NCBI RefSeq assembly: GCF_011758645.1
Contig: NZ_JAAMOZ010000001.1
Span: forward strand, 1,922,001 to 1,986,000
Direction: 5' to 3'
Source of the DNA: Brooklawnia cerclae
GTDB taxonomy: Bacteria; Actinomycetota; Actinomycetes; Propionibacteriales; Propionibacteriaceae
DNA length: 64,000 bases
Shown here: positions 7,121-14,765 of the stretch, in pieces
Layout of the letters: every line of letters begins with the position of its first letter
Numbering within the stretch: position 1 is the first letter of the stretch
The notes under the pieces: generated by a model
The model's database searches: none
What the model saw: the letters and a program-made list of their open reading frames with translations, nothing else
Told to the model about the DNA's origin: nothing
Program-made: the position numbers and the translations under genes

Positions 7121-7699
7121 TCAGCGGATGATTCCGAAGCCGCCGGTCCACGAGATCTTCTCGCCCGCGGCCAGGGTGAGCTGAAGGAAGCCGAGAGCCT
7201 CGAGCTCATGGGCGCGCTTGAGCGATCCCGCATCGATCGCGGTCAGTCCGCCCGCCTCGATCGCGGACTTCAGGGCCTGCTTCGCCTCGGCGTCGTCCCC
7301 CGCGATGAGCACGGTGGTGGTCAGGTCGCCGACCTTGCCCGATACGAGTGTCGCGGCGAAGGTGGTGTTGAACGCCTTGAGCACTGCGCTGGCAGGAAGC
7401 TTGGCCTGCAGTTCCGCCGCTGCGGACGACCCCGCGGGGACGACGAGCGAGTCGAAGGTGGTGAAGTCCAGAGGGTTGGTGATGTCGACCACAGTCTTGC
7501 CGGCCAGCTGATCGGCGTGGGCGCTGACGATGCCGTCGAGCGCCGGGTAGGGGACGGCGAGGACGACGATGTCGCCCTCGATCCGCGCGGTGCCGATCTG
7601 CTCGTGCGCAACGTAGGCGACGCTGTTCCCGCCGTTGGCGAGGACTCCGCCGATGGCGTTCGCCATGGTGCCGGTTCCGATGATCGTGATGGTGGCCAT
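7121..7699 (-). CDS. NAD(P)-binding Rossmann protein, F420-dependent NADP reductase-like
   Basis: The 192-residue product begins MATITIIGTGTMANAIG, a nucleotide-binding loop of the NADPH:F420 oxidoreductase-like family, followed by DIVVLAVPYPAL and VVDITNPLD, both characteristic. Length agrees with the short members of the family. ATG 7699 has AAGGAG at good spacing. It precedes the VOC gene by 46 bases, so the two probably form one operon divergent from marR. The substrate and cofactor partner are unknown. Confidence 0.82.
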   Translation of the reverse strand: MATITIIGTGTMANAIGGVLANGGNSVAYVAHEQIGTARIEGDIVVLAVPYPALDGIVSAHADQLAGKTVVDITNPLDFTTFDSLVVPAGSSAAAELQAKLPASAVLKAFNTTFAATLVSGKVGDLTTTVLIAGDDAEAKQALKSAIEAGGLTAIDAGSLKRAHELEALGFLQLTLAAGEKISWTGGFGIIR

Positions 7700-7752
7700 G
7701 AGTTGCTCCTTGTGTGATTCGTGTGCCGCGCGCCCTGCGCACCACGCTTTAC

Positions 7753-7806
7753 TTGTATCTACAACCAACACTGTAGAGCAGGTTAATTGAAGATACAACC
7801 ATTTGA
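7753..7806. promoter_or_regulatory. Operator sites between the NADP-binding gene and marR
   Basis: Two 12-bp dyads, TTGTATCTACAA (7753-7764) and TTGAAGATACAA (7787-7798), flank the region where the divergent promoters must lie. The half-site ATCTACAACCA (7757-7767) is identical to the half-site of the ArsR operator at 19523, and TACAACCATTTG (7794-7805) also occurs there. They are likely MarR binding sites controlling both directions. Confidence 0.6.
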
Positions 7807-7818
7807 TAGGATGAGTTC

Positions 7819-8406
7819 ATGACGGACGAGACGTTGGCGCCGGACGAGCGCGTGGCCATCGCTCGGCTGCACGCGCTCCTCGAGTTGCTGCCCACGGCGC
7901 TCGACCGCGAACTGGCGTCGATCGGGCTCACTTCGTTCGAGTACACGCTGCTGGAAGCCCTGAGCGAGGCCGAGCACCACAGGCTGCGGCTCAGCGCACT
8001 GGCCAGCCGCACCAACGCCACGCTCCCCCGCCTCTCGCGGGTCGTGACCGCCCTGGAACGCAAGGGTCTGGTCGTCCGGGCGCCCTGCGCCGAGGATGGT
8101 AGGGCGACCAACGCGCTGCTCACCGACGCCGGCCTGGCCGCCCATCGTGCAGCCAGGCCCCGCTACGCCGAGGCTGTGCGGAGCCTCGTGCTCTCCGGGC
8201 TGGACGAGAGCGGAATCCACCAACTGGCCGATCTGTCGTACGCGATCCTGGCGAAGCTCGACCCCGACGCACGGCTGAAGATCACGGCGGACGGCGCCTG
8301 CGCAGCGGACGGAACAGCGAAGTCTGTTGCCACATGTGCGGCGGACGGAACAACGGAACCCATCGCGTGCGCGGCGGACCCCCAACCGGAAGAAGCCGCG
8401 AACTAG
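7819..8406 (+). CDS. MarR family transcriptional regulator with a repetitive Cys-bearing tail
   Basis: A 195-residue winged-helix protein. Residues 20-150 show the MarR core: LTSFEYTLLEALSEA, LSALASRTNATLPRLSRVVTALERKGLV for the recognition helix, and the wing EDGRATNALLTDAGL. The last 40 residues are unusual, with three imperfect copies of a CAADG(T) unit, placing three Cys in a flexible tail that could sense oxidants or metals (inference). It is divergent from the NADP-binding/VOC operon and probably represses both through the dyads in between. A META-domain gene follows. Confidence 0.87.
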   Translation: MTDETLAPDERVAIARLHALLELLPTALDRELASIGLTSFEYTLLEALSEAEHHRLRLSALASRTNATLPRLSRVVTALERKGLVVRAPCAEDGRATNALLTDAGLAAHRAARPRYAEAVRSLVLSGLDESGIHQLADLSYAILAKLDPDARLKITADGACAADGTAKSVATCAADGTTEPIACAADPQPEEAAN

Positions 8407-8466
8407 GCTCCGAGGAAAAGGGTGTGACGGATCGTCCCCGGCACCGGGGACAGAAAGGTGGCAGCG

Positions 8467-8757
8467 ATGCCGAGATCCTCGCCCGTGGGGGCATGGGGCC
8501 GCCTTGGCCGGGGCCTTCCACATCTTTCCTTGTCAAGCGACGGAAGGCTGGCCGGATCGGATGGTTGCAACCGGCTCGCGGGCGGTTGGTCGCTGCGGGA
8601 CGAGATCATCGAGTTCGGTCCTCTCGTGTCAACCCTGATGTTCTGTGAAGGTGTGGACACCTGGTTGCGCGATGCCGCCTCGGCGACCGTCGACGGCGAC
8701 GTGATGCACGTGCGAGACGCCGAGGGACGCGAGATCGGGACGCTCGAGCGCGGTTGA
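8467..8757 (+). CDS. META domain (HslJ-like) protein
   Basis: The 96-residue product contains the META-domain signature SSDGRLAGSDGCNRLAGG followed by IEFGPLVSTLMFC and a final strand GDVMHVRDAEGREIG. HslJ-type META proteins are linked to heat shock, motility and novobiocin resistance. There is no clear signal peptide, and the N-terminus is shorter than in secreted relatives. ATG 8467 has AGGTGG upstream; GTG 8458 in the same frame is an alternative. It lies 60 bases after marR and could be cotranscribed. Confidence 0.72.
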   Translation: MPRSSPVGAWGRLGRGLPHLSLSSDGRLAGSDGCNRLAGGWSLRDEIIEFGPLVSTLMFCEGVDTWLRDAASATVDGDVMHVRDAEGREIGTLERG

Positions 8758-8982
8758 CCCGGGTTCCGCCCGGCACAGCCCGTCCGGCAGGAACCGATAC
8801 ACGCGCCACTTCAGCGGTGGTACGCGTCCCGGCGGTGGACGGACGCCCGGAAGCACCAGCGGCACCCGACACCGTCCGCCGCTGTTTTCCGCCCGGCGAC
8901 ACACCCGCGGAGGCTCACGTCTAGAGTTGGCGACATCGACAGTCCGGCCGGCACAACGAAGGTCTCGCCAGGAAAGACGACA

Positions 8983-9678
8983 ATGACATATCGCTTCATG
9001 CACCCCACATCAGGCACGCCGACAAGGCTTCCCCTCGTCATCCTGGGAGTTCTGGTGCTCGCCCTCGCGGCCTGCACGTCGGACGACACCACCTCTGTCC
9101 AGACGCCAACGCCGACCGCCACACCCGTGTCCACCTACTCCGCCTCGAGTTCCGTGCGTCCCAGCACCTCGGGCACCGGTTCCCCGGGAGCCACCACCGC
9201 GGCAGCCGAGTGCCCGAACGGGATCACACTGCCGGACGGAGTGGTCTCGCTGGCCTGTGGGTCCGCACCCGACGGCGCCGAGGCGCCCACTGTGCTGGCC
9301 GACTCCGCCGCCCTCGGCAACGGCACCGACGAGTACGTGCTGAGAACGCCGAGCGAGAACATCGGCTGCGACCTGTCCGTGGAAGACGTGACCTGTGGCA
9401 TAGCCGAGCACACCTTCCCCGATCCGTCGGAGGATCCCGCCGGCCAACCCAGCTGGCGCGTCACCGTCAGGCTCGGGACGACCGGTGCCGCGACCAGCGT
9501 CTCCCGCAGCGGCCTGCTGGCCAACGAGGCGGCCGACAACGTGCAGATCCTCGCCTACGGCCAGTCCGTGGTGCTCGGCGAGTTCGTCTGCCTCAGCCAG
9601 GAGGCGAATCTGACCTGCTGGAACACCACCACCGGCCACGGCTTCATGCTGGCCAGGGACGCGATGGTCACCTGGTGA
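8983..9678 (+). CDS. DUF6636-type lipoprotein
   Basis: A 231-residue exported lipoprotein: the N-terminal signal ends in the lipobox LALAAC near residue 31 and is followed by a Ser/Thr/Pro-rich linker to about residue 70. The C-terminal domain shows LRTPSENIGCDL, VTCGIAEHTFPDP, LAYGQSVVLGEFVC and CWNTTTGHGFMLAR, all matching the DUF6636 pattern with its paired cysteines. Function is unknown. It stands alone, with 225 bases upstream and 73 downstream. Confidence 0.8.
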   Translation: MTYRFMHPTSGTPTRLPLVILGVLVLALAACTSDDTTSVQTPTPTATPVSTYSASSSVRPSTSGTGSPGATTAAAECPNGITLPDGVVSLACGSAPDGAEAPTVLADSAALGNGTDEYVLRTPSENIGCDLSVEDVTCGIAEHTFPDPSEDPAGQPSWRVTVRLGTTGAATSVSRSGLLANEAADNVQILAYGQSVVLGEFVCLSQEANLTCWNTTTGHGFMLARDAMVTW

Positions 9679-9751
9679 CGCATCAGCCGTGAACGCCGTT
9701 CTCCGGCCGTGAACGCCCCCGACACGCGGCAGGCGTCGGCACTACGGTTGT

Positions 9752-10318
9752 GTGCCTGTGAGCATCGAACGCGTCATCGTCTTCCACGGGTACCAGGCCT
9801 CGCCGTCCGATCACTGGTTCGGATGGCTCGCCGACGAGTTGGCGACCACCGGGGCGAGCGTCCGGATCCCCACGATGCCGAACTCGGACGATCCCGACCG
9901 TGAAAGCTGGGTCGCCCAGGCTGCCCGCGAGATCGGCGCACCGGACGAGCACACCGCGATCGTCACCCACAGCCTCGGGGGCGTGACCGCCCTGCACGCC
10001 CTCGACCGCATCGACGGCGACTGGACGCTCGGCGCCTTCATCGCGGTGGCGGGCTTCGTCCAGCCCCTGCCTGAGCTGCCGCCGCTGGACGCATTCACCG
10101 TCCGTGCTCCCGACGTGCACCGAACCACGTCGCGCACGGTGTACCGCCGCGTCCTGCTGTCGGCCGACGATCCGTTCGTGCCGGTGGACCATGCGCTCAC
10201 CCTGGCCCGCCTGCTGGACGCCGAGACCACGACCTTTCCCTCAGCCGGGCATTTCCTCGGGAGGGACGGCTTCACACGCCTGCCCCACGTGCTCGCGCAG
10301 TTGCGCGCACGGGCCTGA
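9752..10318 (+). CDS. Small alpha/beta hydrolase, RBBP9/YdeN family
   Basis: The 188-residue protein has FHGYQASPSDHWFGWL at the N-terminus, the nucleophile elbow THSLGG, and the general-base His in SAGHFLGRDGF near the C-terminus; the acid is probably in SADDPFVP. These are typical of the RBBP9/YdeN serine hydrolases, which have poorly known substrates. GTG at 9752 is used; a second in-frame GTG two codons later is equally possible. It ends seven bases before the convergent iclR-type gene. Confidence 0.83.
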   Translation: MPVSIERVIVFHGYQASPSDHWFGWLADELATTGASVRIPTMPNSDDPDRESWVAQAAREIGAPDEHTAIVTHSLGGVTALHALDRIDGDWTLGAFIAVAGFVQPLPELPPLDAFTVRAPDVHRTTSRTVYRRVLLSADDPFVPVDHALTLARLLDAETTTFPSAGHFLGRDGFTRLPHVLAQLRARA

Positions 10319-10324
10319 GGCCAC

Positions 10325-11191
10325 TCACCCGACCCGGCGTCGTCCCCGGATCCCGGACTCGAACCGGACCGGCTGCCTGCGGGCAGGGTCGTCGGAACCG
10401 ACCGGGAGAACGCCGAGCGCGCCGTGCTGGTTGATCATGCCCGCGAGCGCATTCGCCCCGCTCGTCAACTCCGACACCAGCGGCCTCAGGTTCGAGAACT
10501 GCGAAGCCTCCCCGACGAGCGACAGCGCGCCGAGGCAGTGCCGTCCGTCCAGCACCGGCACGCCCACCCCGACCATCCCCGGCCCGATACTGCCGGACGA
10601 GAAGGCGTATCCACGCTTGCGGATGCGGCGCAGTTCCCCCCTGAGCTCCTCCGGCTCCGGCCTGGCGGTCGAAGGCCGCTTGGACGGGCCGTTCAGGGTC
10701 TCCTCGACAACCTGGGGCGGGGCGAACGCGAGCAGCGGCAGCACACTCGCCCCCGCATGCAGCGCTCGCAACTGGCCGGGCTGGAAGGCCATCCTGTAGG
10801 CACCCTGCCCCCGGACGATCTCGACGCACTTGCCCACCGTGTGGACGCGGATCGCGATCAGCGCGGTAAGACCCGTGTAGTTGCGCAACTGCACGAGCAC
10901 CGGTGTCGCGAGATGGCGCACCCGCGCCGCGTCCACGGACCGCGCCTCGCTCAGTTTGTCGCTGGGGAGGACGCGATGATCGACCTCCATCAGGTAGCCG
11001 GCCCGCACCAACTGACCCACCAGGCGGTAGGTGGTTGATGACGGCAGGCCGATCCGCTCGATGATCTGCGGCACACTGGCGCCGCCCATACCCCGCACCA
11101 GGTCGAGGATCGCCAGGCCACGGCCCAGCGCCACCGAGTCGCCGGAGGTCGTGGACGTGCCCCGGCCGACAGACGCCTCCACCTCACTCAT
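10325..11191 (-). CDS. IclR family transcriptional regulator
   Basis: A 288-residue regulator with an N-terminal winged helix (ALGRGLAILDLVRG, SVPQIIERIGLPSSTTYRLVGQLVRAGYL) and a C-terminal IclR effector domain (ALHAGASVLPLLAF, GYAFSSGSIGPGMVGVGVPVLDG, CLGALSLVG). The C-terminal 30 residues are an Arg-rich extension. No catabolic operon is adjacent, so the ligand is not indicated. Inverted repeats at 11257-11300 upstream may be its operator. Confidence 0.88.
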   Translation of the reverse strand: MSEVEASVGRGTSTTSGDSVALGRGLAILDLVRGMGGASVPQIIERIGLPSSTTYRLVGQLVRAGYLMEVDHRVLPSDKLSEARSVDAARVRHLATPVLVQLRNYTGLTALIAIRVHTVGKCVEIVRGQGAYRMAFQPGQLRALHAGASVLPLLAFAPPQVVEETLNGPSKRPSTARPEPEELRGELRRIRKRGYAFSSGSIGPGMVGVGVPVLDGRHCLGALSLVGEASQFSNLRPLVSELTSGANALAGMINQHGALGVLPVGSDDPARRQPVRFESGIRGRRRVG

Positions 11192-11256
11192 AACGTCCCC
11201 CGGCTCGATGCCGCAGGGCTCCGATCACTGCTTGCCCGAACATGTCAGACTCCGCT

Positions 11257-11300
11257 CGCTGGGAAATGGCTACTGGACTGGTGGCAGCCCATTCCCAGCG
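11257..11300. repeat. Inverted repeat upstream of the IclR gene
   Basis: Arms CGCTGGGAAATGGCT (11257-11271) and AGCCCATTCCCAGCG (11286-11300) match at 13 of 15 positions. A weaker dyad, GTTCGCCCAGT / ACTGGGAAC, follows near 11327-11351. The remaining sequence of 11192-11658 shows no convincing gene. The dyads are candidates for IclR autoregulation. Confidence 0.45.
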
Positions 11301-11658
11301 ACCGCGATACGGCGCTAGTGGGAGTTCGCCCAGTACGGAGACTGGGAACGCGCTGCCGGCATCAGAGGCGACAGCAAGAGTTCGAATCAACCAGAACGAG
11401 GCCACGCGTGGCGGACGATCCCGCAGGCGCAGACGCACGCAAGTCCAGGCCCGACAAGGCCCGGTACATCGCGTTTCGGCTCATTCTGATCCCTTCGACA
11501 GCCCACCGATATCGACGGCGGCCTGGCCGGAAGACTAACGGCGAACAGCCGCCGCTCCCAAGGCCATTCCCACACTACGAGAAATTCGGTGCGATGGCCA
11601 GGTGATGCATCGCGCCACTTGGGCAAACACGATTTCGAAGGGTAACCCCCCGACAATT

Positions 11659-11682
11659 ACCCCCCGGGGGTGTGGCTACAGT
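11659..11682 (+). promoter_or_regulatory. Promoter and C/G-tract palindrome of the flavin operon leader
   Basis: A TACAGT -10 element (11677-11682) lies seven bases before ATG 11690, an arrangement typical of leaderless transcripts. Just upstream is a CCCCCGGGGG palindrome (11661-11670), and the octamer ACCCCCCG occurs twice, 15 bases apart (11644 and 11659). Such C/G tracts resemble CsoR-family operators, but the assignment is speculative. Confidence 0.5.
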
Positions 11683-11689
11683 GTCCCGC

Positions 11690-11806
11690 ATGATCAACGC
11701 AGGAACGCTCTCCGGTCGTCTCGGCCGCACCCTGCGCTCCGTGGTGCGGGGCGGCATGCCCCCGGCGCTCTGTACGAGCCGCCGGGTCGCTTGTTCGTGT
11801 TGTTGA
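11690..11806 (+). CDS. Cys-codon-rich leader peptide of the flavin electron-transfer operon
   Basis: A 38-codon frame beginning at a probable transcription start ends RRVACSCC directly before TGA. Four of its last eleven to thirteen codons are Cys (LC, AC, SCC). An internal ATG at 11756 would make a 16-residue version. It is followed by 272 bases without a gene and then the propeller lipoprotein. The resemblance of the ending to the leader at 3388-3456 (RVAVSCCPVC) supports a shared cysteine-sensing role. Confidence 0.66.
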   Translation: MINAGTLSGRLGRTLRSVVRGGMPPALCTSRRVACSCC

Positions 11807-12078
11807 CCCGGCACCATCCCGGCTGTCGCCCTCGGCGTCACGCGGTCTCCCGCGTCCTCGCCCACGTCACCCGATGCGACACCAGCCTCTCGAACTGACA
11901 CACGTCCCTCCGAACGCCGATCGGCGCGTCCCCTCACGGAGACCCTGACCGCGGTCGCCCCCGCCCGGGGAACCGCACGCCGATCCGCCGTGCCAGTCCG
12001 AACAGCCCGCGTGGACTCCATGAGCCCGCGGCGCGTCCCTACCCCATCCATCCCCTCCGACAAGGATCCCCACCACCC

Positions 12079-13377
12079 ATGTCCACACCATCGATTCCCG
12101 CTCGCCTCCGGCATCGGCACGCTCTCGCCCCGGCGAGCATCACGATCGCCGCCGTCATGCTGGTCGCCGGCTGCTCGTCCGGCACGACACCCACGGACGA
12201 GTCCTCCGCAGAACTCGGCGACGCGTACATCGTCAACACCGGCGGCGTCGACGCCGGCCTCCCGGACGCCGGTCCGTCCCTGTCCGTCGTCGATCGTTCG
12301 ACCGGCCAGGTGAGCCAGACGATCGAACTGCCCAACGACGGCGACCATGCCGAGGTCGGCCACTTCGTCAACATCTCCGCCGACGGCACCCAGCTGTGGC
12401 TGGGCACCCGCTCCGACGAGACCGAGGCCGGTCACGGCACCGTGCGTGCCTACGACCTCGCCGCACTCCACGAGACCGGCGTGATCAGCTACGACGACTC
12501 GGACGCGATCCAGCACAGCTTCGACGTCGGCAGCGGCGTGCAGAACGTGAGCACGCCGGACGGGCGCTTCTTGTTCACATCGTCCGAACAAGGGACCAAG
12601 GGCATCAACATCTTCGACACCGAGACCGGTGAGTTCATCGGCAACATCCCCAACGACAACACCTCGCCGCACTCGGGCGCCGTGTCGCCTGACGGGAAGA
12701 CCTACTACACCACCACGGCAGAGAAGCACCACGTCGTCGGCTACGACATCAGCGGCCTGCCCGACACGGTGCCGTCCGATGCCGATCGGGTGCTCGATCT
12801 CGACATCGGCTACGGCTCCCTGCACGCCTTCGACATCGATCCCACCGGGAACTACCTGTTCGTGGGCAACTCCGACTGGCAGATCCCCGAGGGTGCCACC
12901 CCGCGCTCCGGTGTGAACATCATCGACATCTCGACCGGCACCCCGACCATCGTCGCGACGGTTCCCGGGCGCCCGCACAACTTCACCATCTCCGCCGACG
13001 GCACATACCTGGCCTCCACGGAACTGAAGGCACAGGCGAAGGCGAACGACTGCGACGCGGGAGCCGCCGACCTCGGCAACCGACTGCAGTTCATCGACGT
13101 CTCGACGCTCCAGGACGCCGACCCCGACTACTCCACGATCACCGAGGTCTACTCGTACGACACCCCGGGATTCGGCGGCAGCCACGCCATCTGGGACGAG
13201 GCGACCGGCTGGCTGTACTACACGGTGATCGACAACGAGTCCGGACAGGGGTATCTCCACGTGCTCGACACCTCCACACTCGACGACGCGAGTCCGTCGG
13301 TGAGCACGGTGCTGGACGCCCAGGAGATCGGTTGGAACCCCCACGGCCTCGTGATCCCCGGGCGGAACGGCCGATGA
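12079..13377 (+). CDS. Beta-propeller (YVTN-like) lipoprotein
   Basis: The 432-residue product has a lipoprotein signal ending in MLVAGC near residue 31, then about seven repeat blades. Several blades carry an inward-type His motif: GHFVNISADG, QHSFDVG, SPHSGAVSPDG, LHAFDIDPTG, RPHNFTISADG, SHAIWDEATG and NPHGLVIPG. This ring of His is seen in YVTN/AztD-like propellers and could bind a metal or cofactor. It overlaps the next gene by four bases and heads an operon for an FMN-binding lipoprotein, ApbE and an NqrB/RnfD-type reductase, so it may be the terminal redox or substrate-binding component. The ribosome site is weak (AAGGA about 14 bases upstream). Confidence 0.8.
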   Translation: MSTPSIPARLRHRHALAPASITIAAVMLVAGCSSGTTPTDESSAELGDAYIVNTGGVDAGLPDAGPSLSVVDRSTGQVSQTIELPNDGDHAEVGHFVNISADGTQLWLGTRSDETEAGHGTVRAYDLAALHETGVISYDDSDAIQHSFDVGSGVQNVSTPDGRFLFTSSEQGTKGINIFDTETGEFIGNIPNDNTSPHSGAVSPDGKTYYTTTAEKHHVVGYDISGLPDTVPSDADRVLDLDIGYGSLHAFDIDPTGNYLFVGNSDWQIPEGATPRSGVNIIDISTGTPTIVATVPGRPHNFTISADGTYLASTELKAQAKANDCDAGAADLGNRLQFIDVSTLQDADPDYSTITEVYSYDTPGFGGSHAIWDEATGWLYYTVIDNESGQGYLHVLDTSTLDDASPSVSTVLDAQEIGWNPHGLVIPGRNGR

Positions 13378-13862
13378 GTCAGTCCCGAGGCGGCGGTCAT
13401 GCCGGTTCGCGCCGAGCCACCCTGGTCGGCGCGGGCGGCATGGCCGCGGTCGGGGTCGTCTGGTCCCTGGCCGGTTGCTCGGCCAGCCACTCGCCCGACT
13501 CAACGGTTCCGGCATCCTCGTCGCACGCGAACGGGGCCTCGGCAACGGCCGGGTCGAGCGCCGAGGCCACCGCCGGCGGCGACGTCTACCGGGTGAGCGG
13601 TGAGGACAACCCTCCCGGCGGGCCCGAGCCGTTCGAGGTGGAGGTCACGCTGGACGAGAACGTGATCACCGCGGTGACGTTCACACCGCAGGCCACCAAC
13701 TCCGAGTCGAACCGTTTCCAGCGCATCTTCGCCAAGCAGATCAGCGACCAGGTGCTCGGCAAGACGCTGGACGAGGCCCGCGCCGTCCGGATCTCGGGCG
13801 CCTCGCTGACTTCCGAGGGCTTCGCGGAGGCCCTCGCACAGATCGAGCAGCAGGCCGGGTGA
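13374..13862 (+). CDS. FMN-binding domain lipoprotein (ApbE flavinylation target)
   Basis: A 162-residue exported protein. The N-terminus has a twin-arginine-like GSRRATLVG and a lipobox SLAGC, so it may be a Tat-exported lipoprotein. The C-terminal FMN-binding domain ends with RISGASLTSEGFAEAL, containing the SGAxxT motif whose Thr takes covalent FMN from ApbE in NqrC/RnfG-type proteins. The next gene is apbE itself, overlapping by four bases. It should shuttle electrons from the membrane reductase encoded downstream to an acceptor outside the cytoplasm. Confidence 0.83.
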   Translation: MSQSRGGGHAGSRRATLVGAGGMAAVGVVWSLAGCSASHSPDSTVPASSSHANGASATAGSSAEATAGGDVYRVSGEDNPPGGPEPFEVEVTLDENVITAVTFTPQATNSESNRFQRIFAKQISDQVLGKTLDEARAVRISGASLTSEGFAEALAQIEQQAG

Positions 13863-14764
13863 GCCGGCCGCGAGTGATGACCGAGTCGGAGTTCCATGCC
13901 ACCGGCACTCGCTGGCGCATCGACACCGCGCGTCCACTGGATGCATGGGTCGCCGACGCCGTACGCGATCGCATCGACTCCTATGAGGCCGCCTTCTCGC
14001 GGTTCCGGCCCGATTCGACGGTGGCGGCCGCGGCCAGGCAGGCGGGGACGTTCATGTTCCCGCCCGAGGCCGATCCGCTGTTCGACGTCTACCGGCGTCT
14101 CGACGAACTCACGGGTGGGGCGGTCAACCCCCTCGTGGGGGTCAGCCTCGCCCACCTCGGGTACGGGGCGGTGCCGACCCTTCGTCCCCGACCGGGCGCG
14201 AGACCGGCACCGGTCTTCGGCGAGGTATGCCACTGGGACGGCCGTTGTCTGCACACACGGGAGCCGGTGAACCTCGATTTCGGCGCGGCCGGCAAGGGAC
14301 AGATAGCCGACCTCGTCCTGCAGATGCTGCGGGACGAGAGCACCGTCGGGCACGGACCGGTGGTCGTCGATGCCGGTGGCGACATCGTCCGTGACGCCGG
14401 CGCACGCCGCGACGCCGAACGGGTGGGGCTGGAGAGCCCGTTCGAGCCGGGACGGGTGATCGGGGTGTTCACGCTCGGCAGCGGTGCGGTCTGCGGATCC
14501 GGTGTCGGACGGCGCGCCTGGGCCGGACGCCATCACGTGCTGGACGCGCGAACCGGGGAACCGGTCACCGGGATCGTCGCCACCTGGGCCATGGCGTCCA
14601 CCGCTCTGATGGCGGACGCCGCAGCCACCGCGCTGTTCTTCGCCGACCTCGACGAGGTCTGTTCGGCCTTCATGGCTGTGGGCGTCCGGGTCAGGGCCGA
14701 CGGGTCCGTCGAGTGGTTGGACGATCCACGGTTGGAGATCTTCACAGAACATCAGGAGAGCTGA
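13859..14764 (+). CDS. apbE: FAD:protein FMN transferase
   Basis: The 301-residue ApbE protein attaches FMN to a Thr of exported flavoproteins. It shows the family N-terminus MGTRW-like ATGTRWRID, the GGAVNPLVG segment, the LDFGAAGKGQIAD motif at about residues 139-151, DAGGDIV, and the metal-binding C-terminal stretch ATWAMASTALMADAAATALF. GTG 13859 overlaps the stop of the FMN-binding gene (GTGA), so the enzyme and its substrate are coupled. No signal peptide is obvious, unlike many ApbE lipoproteins, so its compartment is uncertain. Confidence 0.9.
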   Translation: MSRPRVMTESEFHATGTRWRIDTARPLDAWVADAVRDRIDSYEAAFSRFRPDSTVAAAARQAGTFMFPPEADPLFDVYRRLDELTGGAVNPLVGVSLAHLGYGAVPTLRPRPGARPAPVFGEVCHWDGRCLHTREPVNLDFGAAGKGQIADLVLQMLRDESTVGHGPVVVDAGGDIVRDAGARRDAERVGLESPFEPGRVIGVFTLGSGAVCGSGVGRRAWAGRHHVLDARTGEPVTGIVATWAMASTALMADAAATALFFADLDEVCSAFMAVGVRVRADGSVEWLDDPRLEIFTEHQES

Positions 14765-14765
14765 C

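Noticed and set aside
11379-11392. GAGTTCGAATCAACC resembling a tRNA T-arm
   Set aside because: No acceptor stem, anticodon arm or D-arm could be matched around it; no tRNA was found in the window.
8634-14757. 17-base match between 8634-8650 and the complement of 14741-14757
   Set aside because: A single 17-mer match is not surprising in 64 kb, and the two sites lie in coding sequence of unrelated genes.
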